Source: Brucella tritici (lineage in GTDB: Bacteria > Pseudomonadota > Alphaproteobacteria > Rhizobiales > Rhizobiaceae). Taken from it: DNA of 64,000 nucleotides. The position numbers were made by a program, and so were the translations under genes. Positions 27,350-35,611 of this stretch are shown one piece after another; positions within the stretch are counted from its first letter, which is position 1; the number at the start of each line of letters is the position of its first letter. The stretch spans positions 1 to 64,000 of the forward strand of contig NZ_WBWA01000007.1 of NCBI RefSeq assembly GCF_008932295.1. The letters run 5' to 3'. The notes under the pieces were generated by a model. That model saw only the letters and a list, made by a program, of their open reading frames with translations. It was not told where the DNA came from and did no database searches.

Positions 27350-28207
27350 TTAGCCGCGGAACAGCGACAGGATCGACTGGTTCGACGAGTTGGCGATCGA
27401 CAGAGCCTGAACGCCGAGTTGCTGCTGAACCTGCAGAGCCGACAGACGTGCCGATTCCTTGTTCATGTCAGCGTCAACGAGCGTACCAACGCCCTTCTCG
27501 ATGGAGTCCTGAAGACCCGACAGGAAGCTCTTCTGGCTGTCGATCTGCGACTTGGCCGCACCAAGCGCTGCTGCGCCGGTAGCGAGAGAAGCGAGAGCGG
27601 TTTCAACCTTATCCAGCAGACCGCCAGCGTCGGTGATAGCTGCATCAGTCGTGGCGCCAGTGAAGAAAGTCGCATCAACGATGTCCGTGACCATTGCAGT
27701 CGTGTCGGTATCGGCTTTTGCGACCGTGATCTTGTCGATCGTTACGGCAGCGCCCGTACGATTATACGAAGCAACAACTTCGAGATCATTTGCAGGCGAC
27801 TTCAGCAGGTTCGAACCAGCATAGTTTGCATTGTCGATTGCCGAATTGATATTGGCCTGGATCGACTTGATTTCGGTTGCGATCTTGGCCTTGTCTTCAG
27901 CGCTCGCACCGATAGCTGAAACCAGCTTGGTCTTGATCGCGTCAACAGATTCACGAACCTTGTTGATTGCGGAATAAGCCGTGTCAACCTTGCCAGCGCC
28001 GAGGCCGAGAGCGTCCTGAACAGCCGAGTTGGCCTTGTTGTCGGACTTCATCGACGTAGCGATGGACCAGTACGAAGCATTGTCCGAAGCTTCGCCAATA
28101 CGAAGGCCGGTCGAGATGCGGTTCTGGGTCGATTCCAGCGACTTGTTGGTCGAAGAAAGCGTCTGGAGAGCGGTCAGAGCCGACGAATTTGTAAGAATGC
28201 TAGCCAT
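27350..28207 (-). CDS. fliC: flagellin
   Basis: A 285-residue flagellin. The conserved N-terminal domain begins MASILTNSSALTALQTL and contains STNKSLESTQNRISTGLRIGEASDNASYW. A short variable Thr/Asp/Ala-rich middle (about residues 150-200) is followed by the C-terminal domain (ARLSALQVQQQLGVQALSIANSSNQSILSLFRG). It has very few aromatic residues, as usual for filament protein. The ATG at 28207 has AAGGGGC upstream, and upstream in-frame codons belong to the structured leader. It is the only flagellin gene in the window, while many rhizobia have several. Confidence 0.95.
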   Translation of the reverse strand: MASILTNSSALTALQTLSSTNKSLESTQNRISTGLRIGEASDNASYWSIATSMKSDNKANSAVQDALGLGAGKVDTAYSAINKVRESVDAIKTKLVSAIGASAEDKAKIATEIKSIQANINSAIDNANYAGSNLLKSPANDLEVVASYNRTGAAVTIDKITVAKADTDTTAMVTDIVDATFFTGATTDAAITDAGGLLDKVETALASLATGAAALGAAKSQIDSQKSFLSGLQDSIEKGVGTLVDADMNKESARLSALQVQQQLGVQALSIANSSNQSILSLFRG

Positions 28208-28264
28208 AGTTTTTTGCCCCTTGGGAAAAACAATCTGAGGGACAGGCCGGATTTTTAGATTACC

Positions 28265-28320
28265 GGCATGGTGGAGCGGCATCATGCCTGTTACCGCGTA
28301 ACGCGCGGAAACCCACCATG
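28265..28320 (-). promoter_or_regulatory. structured leader of the flagellin mRNA
   Basis: About 60-110 bases upstream of the flagellin start, the arms CATGGTGG (28267-28274) and CCACCATG (28313-28320) enclose an inner hairpin CCGCG/CGCGG (28294-28308). A competing stem, GGCATG/CATGCC (28265-28270 with 28283-28288), uses the same CATG bases, so the two folds exclude each other. FlbT is known to act on flagellin leaders in Caulobacter; whether this is its target here is inference. Confidence 0.45.
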
Positions 28321-28439
28321 AGCCGACAGTTAGAGCTCAAACATTAAATAAAGGCTAATTTATTCGGTCGAAATTTAATGGATTCGCAGATTCTCACTCG
28401 GAATTCTGGCTTGCGCGATCCGAAGCGTACCAAAATGGG

Positions 28440-29189
28440 TCAGGAGAAGGATCGTATGAGGCTTCCGACCAGAATATTCCAGCCGTCGATCAGCACGAAG
28501 AACAGAATCTTGAATGGCAGCGAGATCACAGTCGGCGGCAGCATCATCATGCCCATGGACATGGTGAGCGTTGCCACAACGAGATCGATCACCAGAAAGG
28601 GCAGCACGATCAGGAAGCCGATTTCAAAGCCGCGCCGCAGTTCCGAAATCATGAAGGCTGGAACCAGCACGCGGAAATCAACGACGCCGTCATCGCCGGT
28701 GCGGAACGACGGATCGGCGAGATCTTCAAAGAGCCGCAGGTCCTTGTCGCGCACCTGCCCCATCATGAATTCACGGAAAGGCTGCGATATTTCACCGAAT
28801 GCAGCTTCCTGCGTGATTTCATTGCGCATCAAAGGCTGCACGCCATTGTTCCAGGCCCGGTCGAAGGCGGGCGCCATGACATAGAAGGTCATGAACAGGG
28901 CAAGCGAGATCATCACCATGCTGGCAGGCGCGGTCTGGAGACCCAGCCCTGAACGCAGCAGCGAAAAGGCGATGGCAAAGCGCGTGAAGCTCGTCACCAT
29001 GATGAGCAGGCCCGGCGCAATGGAAAGCACCGTCAAAAGCCCGAACAATTGCACGATCTGCCCGCTCGCAGCACCGCTGCCCGCAGGCAGAAGATTGTCG
29101 AGCGTCAGCGTCTGTTGCGCCAGTTGCGCTTGTGCTGAAACGGTAAGAGCGAGCGTCAGGATGAGGCCGAGGCCAAGGAGTTTTTTCAT
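28440..29189 (-). CDS. fliP: flagellar export gate protein FliP
   Basis: A 249-residue FliP. It has a cleavable signal peptide (LLGLGLILTLALTVSAQAQ) and the motifs FGLLTVLSIAPGLLIMVTSFTRFAIAFSLLRSGLG and FEIGFLIVLPFLVIDLVVATLTMSMGMMMLPP, which are highly conserved in the family. It is the core of the FliPQR gate and the last gene of the long minus-strand operon that starts near flgF. It overlaps fliL by 4 bp. Confidence 0.95.
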   Translation of the reverse strand: MKKLLGLGLILTLALTVSAQAQLAQQTLTLDNLLPAGSGAASGQIVQLFGLLTVLSIAPGLLIMVTSFTRFAIAFSLLRSGLGLQTAPASMVMISLALFMTFYVMAPAFDRAWNNGVQPLMRNEITQEAAFGEISQPFREFMMGQVRDKDLRLFEDLADPSFRTGDDGVVDFRVLVPAFMISELRRGFEIGFLIVLPFLVIDLVVATLTMSMGMMMLPPTVISLPFKILFFVLIDGWNILVGSLIRSFS

Positions 29190-29680
29190 TCTACGACCAG
29201 TGCCGAAATAAAGACCCGGTCGACCGCGCCTTCCGAACGCAGGCGCGCGCGTTCTTCCAAATCGGAGCGGAGATAGGCAAGCCCCGCTGCGCCCTGCAAT
29301 TGCATGAGATTGACGCTGCGCAGGAAGCTCATGAAATCATCGCCGACGCTTGCCGCCACCGCAGCCGGAATTTCATGGCCCGGCTTTGCCACCAGCGAGG
29401 CTTCAAGACGTACCCATGTGTTCTGCGGAATACCGAGATTGGTGATGATCGGCTGCAAGGGCACGACAGTACCGATGGAGCGCGATTCGAAATCGCCCTG
29501 CTTCGGCTTGTCTTCCTTGCCGGAGTGTTTGGCCGATGCGAGCTGATCGGCGGAAATCATGCCGCCCATGTACCAGCCGCCACCGCCAGCGATGACGGTC
29601 AGGACCGCGACAGCCGCCAGCAGCCCCGTCAGGGAGCCTTTCGCCTTGCCGTCTTTTTCCGTTGCCGTCGTGTCACTCAT
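29186..29680 (-). CDS. fliL: flagellar basal body protein FliL
   Basis: A 164-residue protein with one transmembrane helix (LTGLLAAVAVLTVIAGGGGWYMG) and the periplasmic FliL domain (PLQPIITNLGIPQNTWVRLEASLV). FliL rings surround MotB plug helices and increase stator output. It lies between flgH and fliP. Confidence 0.88.
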   Translation of the reverse strand: MSDTTATEKDGKAKGSLTGLLAAVAVLTVIAGGGGWYMGGMISADQLASAKHSGKEDKPKQGDFESRSIGTVVPLQPIITNLGIPQNTWVRLEASLVAKPGHEIPAAVAASVGDDFMSFLRSVNLMQLQGAAGLAYLRSDLEERARLRSEGAVDRVFISALVVE

Positions 29681-29692
29681 GTGCGGCGTACC

Positions 29693-30418
29693 TTAAAAGG
29701 GAGAAACCTGATCGAGAATCTGCTGGCCGTAAGGCGGCTGCTGAATCTCGCTGAGACGTCCGCGTCCGCCATAGGAAATGCGGGCTTCGGCGATCTTGTC
29801 GTAGGAAATCGTGTTGTTGCCGGAAATATCGCGCGGGCGCACGACACCGGCGACATTGAGCACGCGCAGCTCGTTATTGACGCGCACTTCCTGCGACCCG
29901 CGAATAATCATGTTTCCGTTGGGCAGAGTATCGGTGACGATGGCCGCGACCTGCAGGCGGATATCTTCACTGCGCTCGATGGTGCCCTTGCCCTTCGATT
30001 TGCTGTCGGAATGGGTGTTGACCGAAGCATCCATGTCGCCGCCAGCGCCAGCACCCGTGCTGCTGCTCGTGGCGAACGAGCCGCCAGCGCCGTAAATGCC
30101 CTTTGACACCCGCTCGCGATCCGTCTTGTTATCCAGATTGGCGCGGTCGTTGATGGAAATGATAACCGTCAGGACATCGCCCGGCGTGGCCGCACGCGGG
30201 TCCTTGAAGAAATTGGTCGAACGCTGGTCCCAGAGCGAATAGGTCGCCTTGCTCGGGCGCGCCGGATAGCCGTTGAACTGCGGATTGTTCTGCATGCCAA
30301 GATGCGCCGCGACCGGGGACAGATCGGGCGCCCGACCGATTTCCTCCGGCTTGGTGGCACAGCCGGCCAGAAGAACGAGTGCTGCTGCAAGGGTCGCTTT
30401 GTTCATGCTGTTTTTCAT
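29693..30418 (-). CDS. flgH: flagellar L-ring lipoprotein FlgH
   Basis: A 241-residue outer-membrane lipoprotein with the lipobox LLAGC at about residues 16-20. It contains the conserved YSLWDQRSTNFFKDPRAATPGDVLTVIISINDRANLDNKT, GTIERSEDIRLQVAAIVTDTLPNGNMIIRGSQEVRVNNELRVL and VRPRDISGNNTISYDKIAEARISYGGRG. It forms the bushing in the outer membrane. Its start overlaps the end of motE; an alternative ATG lies 12 bp further in (30406). Confidence 0.94.
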   Translation of the reverse strand: MKNSMNKATLAAALVLLAGCATKPEEIGRAPDLSPVAAHLGMQNNPQFNGYPARPSKATYSLWDQRSTNFFKDPRAATPGDVLTVIISINDRANLDNKTDRERVSKGIYGAGGSFATSSSTGAGAGGDMDASVNTHSDSKSKGKGTIERSEDIRLQVAAIVTDTLPNGNMIIRGSQEVRVNNELRVLNVAGVVRPRDISGNNTISYDKIAEARISYGGRGRLSEIQQPPYGQQILDQVSPF

Positions 30419-31011
30419 TGAACCGTATTCCCGGACTGTGCCGCGGCGCGCTGATCCTTCACAGCCTGCGGCGCGGTCGTCGTGCGCTGCGAGCCGACGA
30501 TGACGCGCGCCAGTTTGGCCGCCTTTTCCGGCGGCATTTCATTGAGGATGATGCTGGATACGCGCGGATTGAGCTTGAGGATCAGGGCTGCCGCCGCTTC
30601 GTCGCCGATGAGCGTCATCTGTGCTGCCGCTGCTTCCGGCTTCATTTTTGAAATGATGTCGACCAGCGAATCCTGTGCCTTGCTCACGAACTCGTCGCGG
30701 CGCTTCAGCCACATTTCATATTCCCGGCGCTTTTCCTCAAGCGCGCGCATCCGTTCCTCGACATCGGTCTTCAGATCGGTCAATTGTCTGGCCTGCAGCG
30801 CATAGCGGGCATCCGCCGCCTGATCGTCGATATTGCCGCAGAACTTGCGGATCTCATCAAGGTTGCCGAGCGGCGGCGGAGAGGCAAGCTGCTGTGCTGC
30901 CGATGCTTCGACAGGCGCAGGAGCAGGCTGCTGCGCGAAAGCCGGAGCAGAGGCAGCCAGAAGCAGCGCCACTGCCGAACCATACCGGATCATTTTATGA
31001 GCCATCATCAT
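30415..31011 (-). CDS. motE: periplasmic chaperone MotE
   Basis: A 198-residue exported protein with a signal peptide (MIRYGSAVALLLAASAPAFA), a Pro/Ala-rich segment and a coiled coil (RALEEKRREYEMWLKRRDEF). A C-terminal MgtE-N-like helical domain follows (MKPEAAAAQMTLIGDEAAAALILKLNPRVSSIILNEM). In Sinorhizobium MotE stabilises MotC in the periplasm. Several in-frame ATGs (31011, 31005, 30993) are possible starts; the last gives the neatest signal peptide. It overlaps flgI and flgH at its two ends. Confidence 0.85.
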   Translation of the reverse strand: MMMAHKMIRYGSAVALLLAASAPAFAQQPAPAPVEASAAQQLASPPPLGNLDEIRKFCGNIDDQAADARYALQARQLTDLKTDVEERMRALEEKRREYEMWLKRRDEFVSKAQDSLVDIISKMKPEAAAAQMTLIGDEAAAALILKLNPRVSSIILNEMPPEKAAKLARVIVGSQRTTTAPQAVKDQRAAAQSGNTVQ

Positions 31012-32249
31012 TGCACCACCAGTTCCGCATGAAGTGCGCCGGATGTCTTGATAGCCTGCAATATTGCGATGATGCCGGTTGGCTTCACGCCGATCTGGTT
31101 CAGGCCCTTCACCAGATTTTCAAGATTTGCGCCGGTCAGAATGCCGATCTTGGCGTTCTGCTGGTTGACGGCGATATCGGTGTTCGGTTCGACAGCCGTT
31201 ACACCGTCGCTGAACGGCTCCGGCTGAACCACCATCGGCGTTTCCGTCACACGAACCGTCAGGCTGCCATGGCTGATCGCCACTTTGGAGATACGCACCT
31301 TCTCGCCGATGACGACGGTTCCTGTCCGCTCATCAACCACCACACGCGCCACTTCGTCGGTCGTGATCGGCAGACCTTCAAGTTCTGCAAGAAAGCGCGC
31401 GGCAGGCACGTTTTTCGGACGCGACAGGCGGATCGTCTTGGCATCGCGCGCAATGGCGACACCGCGACCGTAACGGCGCTTGGCAAAGACGTTGATCGTA
31501 TCGGCAGCGCGCACGGCAGTGGTGAAATCGGGATCGCGCAGCTCGACGATCATTTCGGTTTCCTTGCCGAAATTGCCCGCCACTTCGCGCTCGACCAGCG
31601 CACCATTGGGGATACGACCGGAAGTCGGCACACCCTGCGTCACGCTTGCGGCTTCACCTTCCGCCGCAAAGCCGGACACGATCATGTTGCCCTGTGCAAC
31701 GGCATAAATCTGGTTGTCGGCACCCATGAGCTGGGTCATGACCAGTGTGCCTCCCTGCAGCGACGTCGCATCGCCGAGCGACGACACAGTCACATCGATG
31801 CGCGAACCGGCACCGGCAAAGGCGGGCAGGTTCGCTGTCACGATGACCGCAGCGGTGTTTTTAGAGCGGGTGGAGTTGCGCGGAGCGCTGATGCCGAGAT
31901 TGTCCAGCATGGCGCGCATGGACTGTTCGGTGAACGGAGAATTGCGCAGGCTGTCACCGGTGCCCTTGAGGCCGATGACAAGACCATAGCCCACAAGCTG
32001 GTTTTCACGCACGCCCTGAATGGTGGCGATATCCTTCAGGCGCGCAACCGCGCTGCCCCGACCAAGTTCGGCATAGGCCATTTTCGACGGATCGCCGCCC
32101 GAGCCAAGCCAATCGGCATCAGCATCCACTGCTGAACCGAATTCCCGCGCATTCTTCGACGACTCATCCGCAAATCCTGCAACAGGCTGGAAAACGAGCG
32201 CCAGGACGGCGAACAACGTGGCGATCTGGGCGGCGCAAGTTTTTCTCAC
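31008..32249 (-). CDS. flgI: flagellar P-ring protein FlgI
   Basis: A 413-residue P-ring protein with a signal peptide (ATLFAVLALVFQPVAGFA), followed by the conserved body from ARLKDIATIQGVRENQLVGYGLVIGLKGTGDSL to the C-terminal PTGIIAILQAIKTSGALHAELVVQ. Between the signal peptide and ARLKDIA lies an extra acidic stretch of about 40 residues (DESSKNAREFG to AELGRGSAV) that is absent from typical FlgI of about 365-375 residues. It assembles in the periplasm around the rod with the help of FlgA. It overlaps flgA and motE. Confidence 0.94.
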   Translation of the reverse strand: MRKTCAAQIATLFAVLALVFQPVAGFADESSKNAREFGSAVDADADWLGSGGDPSKMAYAELGRGSAVARLKDIATIQGVRENQLVGYGLVIGLKGTGDSLRNSPFTEQSMRAMLDNLGISAPRNSTRSKNTAAVIVTANLPAFAGAGSRIDVTVSSLGDATSLQGGTLVMTQLMGADNQIYAVAQGNMIVSGFAAEGEAASVTQGVPTSGRIPNGALVEREVAGNFGKETEMIVELRDPDFTTAVRAADTINVFAKRRYGRGVAIARDAKTIRLSRPKNVPAARFLAELEGLPITTDEVARVVVDERTGTVVIGEKVRISKVAISHGSLTVRVTETPMVVQPEPFSDGVTAVEPNTDIAVNQQNAKIGILTGANLENLVKGLNQIGVKPTGIIAILQAIKTSGALHAELVVQ

Positions 32250-32797
32250 TGCATCCCCACCTGAATACGACCATTGGCCAGCACCGTGCCGGACACGATG
32301 ATGCCGCTGTCGACGTTACGAACCTTGATGAAATCGCCAGCCGCACCGGATTCGAGCGGCGTCCCCATGGCGGTTATGGTCAGCGTGCCAGCGGTAAAGA
32401 CCAGCGGTGCTGGAACGCCGCGTGTAACCAGAGACGGCTCGCCCAATGCGGAAACGAGGATCGGCTTGCCAGGCAGCAGCGTCTTGCGCGCTACCTTGCC
32501 TGCCGCCTGATCCGCCGACAGAACATATTGGTTCGCCGCTGGCGCGTTGATAAAGAACTGTTTTTCCAGCAACGCCGTATCGCTCACGATCTGGCCGGGA
32601 TAGACGGTAGCCGAAGGCACGACAAAAGCGATGCGGTCCGCAGCACCGGCGCCAGCCATTGCGGCAAGCAGGAAGCCACCGGCAAGAACCGGAGCATTTC
32701 CAGCAAAAGTGCGAAGCGGTTTTGCGCAGGATAATGCGCAAAAGAAAACAGCTCCTGTCTTTTGAAAGATCGCCTTCACACAGCCCATCACCATCAC
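32246..32797 (-). CDS. flgA: P-ring assembly chaperone FlgA with a repeat-derived signal peptide
   Basis: A protein of about 183 residues whose mature part (ADRIAFVVPSATVYPGQIVSDTALLEKQFF to the C-terminal SGIIVSGTVLANGRIQVGMQ) is a typical FlgA/SAF domain. It helps polymerise the P ring. The first 35 residues are unusual: residues from FFCALSCAKPLRTFAGNA are encoded by a copy of the dispersed A-type repeat (32693-32739), and the hydrophobic core APVLAGGFLLAAMAGAG follows directly. The repeat now supplies the charged n-region of the signal peptide. No obvious non-repeat start codon exists downstream. Candidate starts are GTG at 32797 and ATG at 32794 or 32788. Confidence 0.85.
   Translation of the reverse strand: MMVMGCVKAIFQKTGAVFFCALSCAKPLRTFAGNAPVLAGGFLLAAMAGAGAADRIAFVVPSATVYPGQIVSDTALLEKQFFINAPAANQYVLSADQAAGKVARKTLLPGKPILVSALGEPSLVTRGVPAPLVFTAGTLTITAMGTPLESGAAGDFIKVRNVDSGIIVSGTVLANGRIQVGMQ
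32693..32739. repeat. A-type palindromic repeat inside the flgA coding region
   Basis: This 47-bp copy is identical at 44 of 47 positions to the copy at 58151-58197. It begins AGCATTTCCAGCAAAAGTGC and ends GGATAATGCGC. It lies in frame in the 5' end of flgA. Confidence 0.8.
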
Positions 32798-32799
32798 CG

Positions 32800-33588
32800 T
32801 CAGCGCAAGTTCTTCGACACGGTTGCCGCCATTTCGTCGGCAGCCTGAATAACCTTGGAATTCATTTCATAGGCACGCTGCGCCGTGATGAGATCGGTGA
32901 TTTCCTTCACCGGATCGACATTCGACGCTTCGAGATAGCCCTGCTTGATCGAGCCGTAGCCCGGATCGCCCGGAACACCGACCAGCGGGCCACCGGATGC
33001 TTCCGTCTCGCGGTAGAGATTGCCGCCGAGCGGCTCCAGACCCGCTTCATTGGTGAAGTTGGCGAGGGTCAACTGGCCGAGATCGACCTGATTGACCTGA
33101 TCCTGCAGCTTGGCGAAAACCTGTCCGGTATCGGTGACCGTCACTTCAACGGCGTCAGGCGGAATGGTGATCGCCGGTTCGACCGGATTGCCGTCGAGTG
33201 TCACAAGCTGGCCATCGGCATTCTTGTTGAACGCGCCAGCGCGCGCATAAAGCGTCTCGCCGGTCGGACTCTGAATCTGAAACCAGCCCTTGCCGGTCAA
33301 AGCCAGATCGAATGGATTGCCGGTCTGGTTGAAACTGCCCTGCATATGGAGATTGCGCACCGCTGCCGTCTGCACGCCAAGGCCAACCAGAGCGCCTTCC
33401 GGCACGATGGACTGGTTAGCCTGATTGGGCACGCCTGCCGTACGCTCGGACTGATAAAGAAGATCGGAAAATTCCGCACGCGCGCGCTTGAAGCCCGTTG
33501 TGTTGATATTGGCGATGTTGTTGGCAATCACTTCCAGATTGAGCTGCTGGGCGTTCATGCCGGTGGCGGCGATCGTCAGGGCTTTCAT
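32800..33588 (-). CDS. flgG: flagellar distal rod protein FlgG
   Basis: A 262-residue distal rod protein with the family N-terminus [34 protein letters not shown] and the C-terminal helix [27 protein letters not shown]. Its length is the standard 260-262 residues. It follows fliE at a gap of 27 bp and is 2 bp from the flgA start. Confidence 0.96.
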   Translation of the reverse strand: MKALTIAATGMNAQQLNLEVIANNIANINTTGFKRARAEFSDLLYQSERTAGVPNQANQSIVPEGALVGLGVQTAAVRNLHMQGSFNQTGNPFDLALTGKGWFQIQSPTGETLYARAGAFNKNADGQLVTLDGNPVEPAITIPPDAVEVTVTDTGQVFAKLQDQVNQVDLGQLTLANFTNEAGLEPLGGNLYRETEASGGPLVGVPGDPGYGSIKQGYLEASNVDPVKEITDLITAQRAYEMNSKVIQAADEMAATVSKNLR

Positions 33589-33615
33589 GGCTTATTTATC
33601 CTTGGCTACCGCAAA

Positions 33616-33951
33616 TCAGATGGGCATACGGCTGATTTCGAGATAGGCCTGCACGATCTTGTCGCGGATCGCGATGGCCGTCTGAAGCGACTGTTCGGCT
33701 TCCATGACGGAACCGACCACATCGCGCACCGGCGCATCGCCCTTGATGCCCTGAATGGATGTCGCTTCAGCCGCCTGCAGCTTCTGGCCGACGGAATCCG
33801 TCATCTGCGACAGAACTTCGCCGAATGAGGCACCGGGAGCCGCCGGAACAGCCTGCGGCGCGGAAGCGGAACCCACGCCCTTTTCGGCTACGGTTTCCGA
33901 GAGGCGCGACAGGGCATTGCGCGCCGAAATGCTCATGATCGAGTCGTACAT
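33616..33951 (-). CDS. fliE: flagellar hook-basal body protein FliE
   Basis: A 111-residue FliE with the family motif [70 protein letters not shown] over its C-terminal two thirds. FliE joins the MS ring and export gate to the proximal rod. Its start codon shares a base with the flgC stop. Confidence 0.95.
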   Translation of the reverse strand: MYDSIMSISARNALSRLSETVAEKGVGSASAPQAVPAAPGASFGEVLSQMTDSVGQKLQAAEATSIQGIKGDAPVRDVVGSVMEAEQSLQTAIAIRDKIVQAYLEISRMPI

Positions 33952-34373
33952 TATGTGCTCCTCAAGAGATCGATGGTCATGGAGATCAGCTCACGGGCTT
34001 GTTTCACGACCTGCAAATTGGCTTCATAGGAACGATTGGCTTCACGCATGTCCGCCATTTCGACGACCATGTTGACGTTTGGATAGCGGACATAGCCGCG
34101 CTCATCCGCTGCGGGATGGCTCGGCTCGTATTGTTCGATAAAGGCCGATGTGTCCTTGCCGACTTCGGCAATGCGAACTTCGGCTGCACCGGTGCCCTGT
34201 TCCAGCTCGGTACGGAAGGACACCGTCTTGCGGCGATAGGGATCGGCATCGGCAGTCTTGGCGGTGGACTGCGCATTGGCGATATTCTCGGAAACGATGC
34301 GCAGACGCGTCGATTGGGCCGAAAGGCCCGACGCTGCGATCTTCAATGTGCTTTGCAAGGCATCGGAAGACAT
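33951..34373 (-). CDS. flgC: flagellar proximal rod protein FlgC
   Basis: A 140-residue rod protein with [28 protein letters not shown] at the N-terminus and [35 protein letters not shown] at the C-terminus, both diagnostic. It is separated from flgB by 2 bp and from fliE by a one-base overlap, giving the conserved flgB-flgC-fliE order. Confidence 0.95.
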   Translation of the reverse strand: MSSDALQSTLKIAASGLSAQSTRLRIVSENIANAQSTAKTADADPYRRKTVSFRTELEQGTGAAEVRIAEVGKDTSAFIEQYEPSHPAADERGYVRYPNVNMVVEMADMREANRSYEANLQVVKQARELISMTIDLLRST

Positions 34374-34375
34374 AA

Positions 34376-34756
34376 TTACCCCTTCGCGACCGAAAGCATC
34401 ATGCGATGAAACGCTTTGACGATGCTTGTGTTGAGCGAATATTCGCGGGCGATTTCACCAGCCTTCATCATTTCCTGTTCGACATCGACCGTATTGCCGG
34501 AATGGGTCTGCTCGGTGATGTCATCCGGGCGCAGGCGCGCACCGGAGATCCCGTCCGCCTCGGCTTCCAGATGCAGGGGGCTGGTGGCAGCCATGGTGAG
34601 CTGCGTCTTGTCCAGCACATCCGCGAAGGGCTGCACGTCCCGCGCCCGGAAATCCGGCGTGTTCGCGTTGGCAACATTGCCCGCAACGGTGGCCTGTCTC
34701 ACCGACAACCACTGCGCCTGCCTTGCAGCCAGATCGAAAAGATGAATGGAGCTCAT
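34376..34756 (-). CDS. flgB: flagellar proximal rod protein FlgB
   Basis: A 126-residue rod protein with [36 protein letters not shown] and the C-terminal [29 protein letters not shown]. It begins the flgB-flgC-fliE-flgG-flgA-flgI-motE-flgH-fliL-fliP run. A purine-rich GGCGGGAAACTCC leader precedes the ATG, and two different 8-bp tandem arrays lie upstream. Confidence 0.95.
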   Translation of the reverse strand: MSSIHLFDLAARQAQWLSVRQATVAGNVANANTPDFRARDVQPFADVLDKTQLTMAATSPLHLEAEADGISGARLRPDDITEQTHSGNTVDVEQEMMKAGEIAREYSLNTSIVKAFHRMMLSVAKG

Positions 34757-34814
34757 GGAGTTTCCCGCCTTTACAGTTGGTTAACTTAAAGGCCGGAACT
34801 TGCGTCAAGCTTGC

Positions 34815-34862
34815 GGGGAATAGGGGAATAGGGGAATAGGGGAATAGGGGAATAGGGGAATA
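34815..34862. repeat. tandem array of six copies of GGGGAATA
   Basis: Six perfect head-to-tail copies of an 8-bp unit, starting 59 bp upstream of the flgB start codon. Perfect short arrays of this kind are prone to slipped-strand length change. Confidence 0.95.
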
Positions 34863-34950
34863 GGAAAAGATCAAACCATAAGCTTCAGGAGTGCAAGCGG
34901 AAAATGAGTTTGGAAAGGGCAAGCGGATCAGATAAAATCTCGACCTGATT

Positions 34951-35009
34951 TACTCCCTTACTCCCTTACTCCCTTACTCCCTTACTCCCTTACTCCCTTA
35001 CTCCCTTAC
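34951..35009. repeat. tandem array of seven copies of TACTCCCT
   Basis: Seven perfect head-to-tail 8-bp copies (34951-35006) plus a partial TAC. Read on the minus strand the unit is AGGGAGTA. The array starts inside the stop codon of the gene ending at 35006 and is unrelated in sequence to the GGGGAATA array 88 bp away. Confidence 0.95.
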
Positions 35010-35611
35010 CTCCGCATCTCAATCACATCGCCCGACGATGTCGTAAGCTGCCAGGTGCCAGCACCGCGACCGATCGAAACAAGGTGACTGCCATCCGGCA
35101 GCAGCGAGCCTTTTTCGACAAACCAGTAGCCCGACGTATCCTCGATCATTGCCATGCCGCCGACGACTTCGCGCAGTGCGAAAACCGGCTTCGGAAACGC
35201 CTGCCCTTCCCCGCCGCCGTCGCCACCAGTGCCCATGCCGGTTCCCGGAAGCCCCTTGCCGTTCGACATGACGGAACCCGTCATCGTGTTGTCCACGTCA
35301 GCATTCGGCGCGACCTGTTCGGACGGGCGGAAGGACGGGAAACGGCGCACGGTTTTCTGTTCCGAGCGGTCCAGCGGATCGATGATCTTGCGTTCGGCCT
35401 TCTCGGGCGAGCCCAGATCGACGCGCTGAAGATAGGTGACGAAAGGCAGCATAGCACTTCCGGCAGCGAGCGTGATGGCCGCGATCTTCAGGTAGCGATC
35501 CACCTTGCTTTGCGGCTTCTTCATGCCTTCCTGTCGCGCAGCGGCCTCGACCTCCGCCGCCAGGTCTGCAAGGAGTTTCTCTTCCTTTGTCTTGCGAAAG
35601 CCCGTCATCAT
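35006..35611 (-). CDS. membrane-anchored protein of the flagellar cluster, unknown function
   Basis: A 201-residue protein. It has a charged cytoplasmic N-terminus, one transmembrane helix (YLKIAAITLAAGSAMLPFVTYL at about residues 40-61), a Gly-rich spacer (GTGMGTGGDGGGEG) and a compact periplasmic C-terminal domain. That domain reads VFALREVVGGMAMIEDTSGYWFVEKGSLLPDGSHLVSIGR and is likely a small beta-fold. I do not recognise a named family. It overlaps the end of fliI by 4 bp, so it belongs to the flagellar operon. Its stop codon is formed by the first bases of the 8-bp tandem array. Confidence 0.65.
   Translation of the reverse strand: MMTGFRKTKEEKLLADLAAEVEAAARQEGMKKPQSKVDRYLKIAAITLAAGSAMLPFVTYLQRVDLGSPEKAERKIIDPLDRSEQKTVRRFPSFRPSEQVAPNADVDNTMTGSVMSNGKGLPGTGMGTGGDGGGEGQAFPKPVFALREVVGGMAMIEDTSGYWFVEKGSLLPDGSHLVSIGRGAGTWQLTTSSGDVIEMRR

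Noticed and set aside
34521-34922. A small protein with repeated FPYSPIPL units read across the GGGGAATA array
   Set aside because: The repeats come only from translating the octamer array, the frame overlaps flgB out of phase, and no ribosome-binding site or domain supports it.
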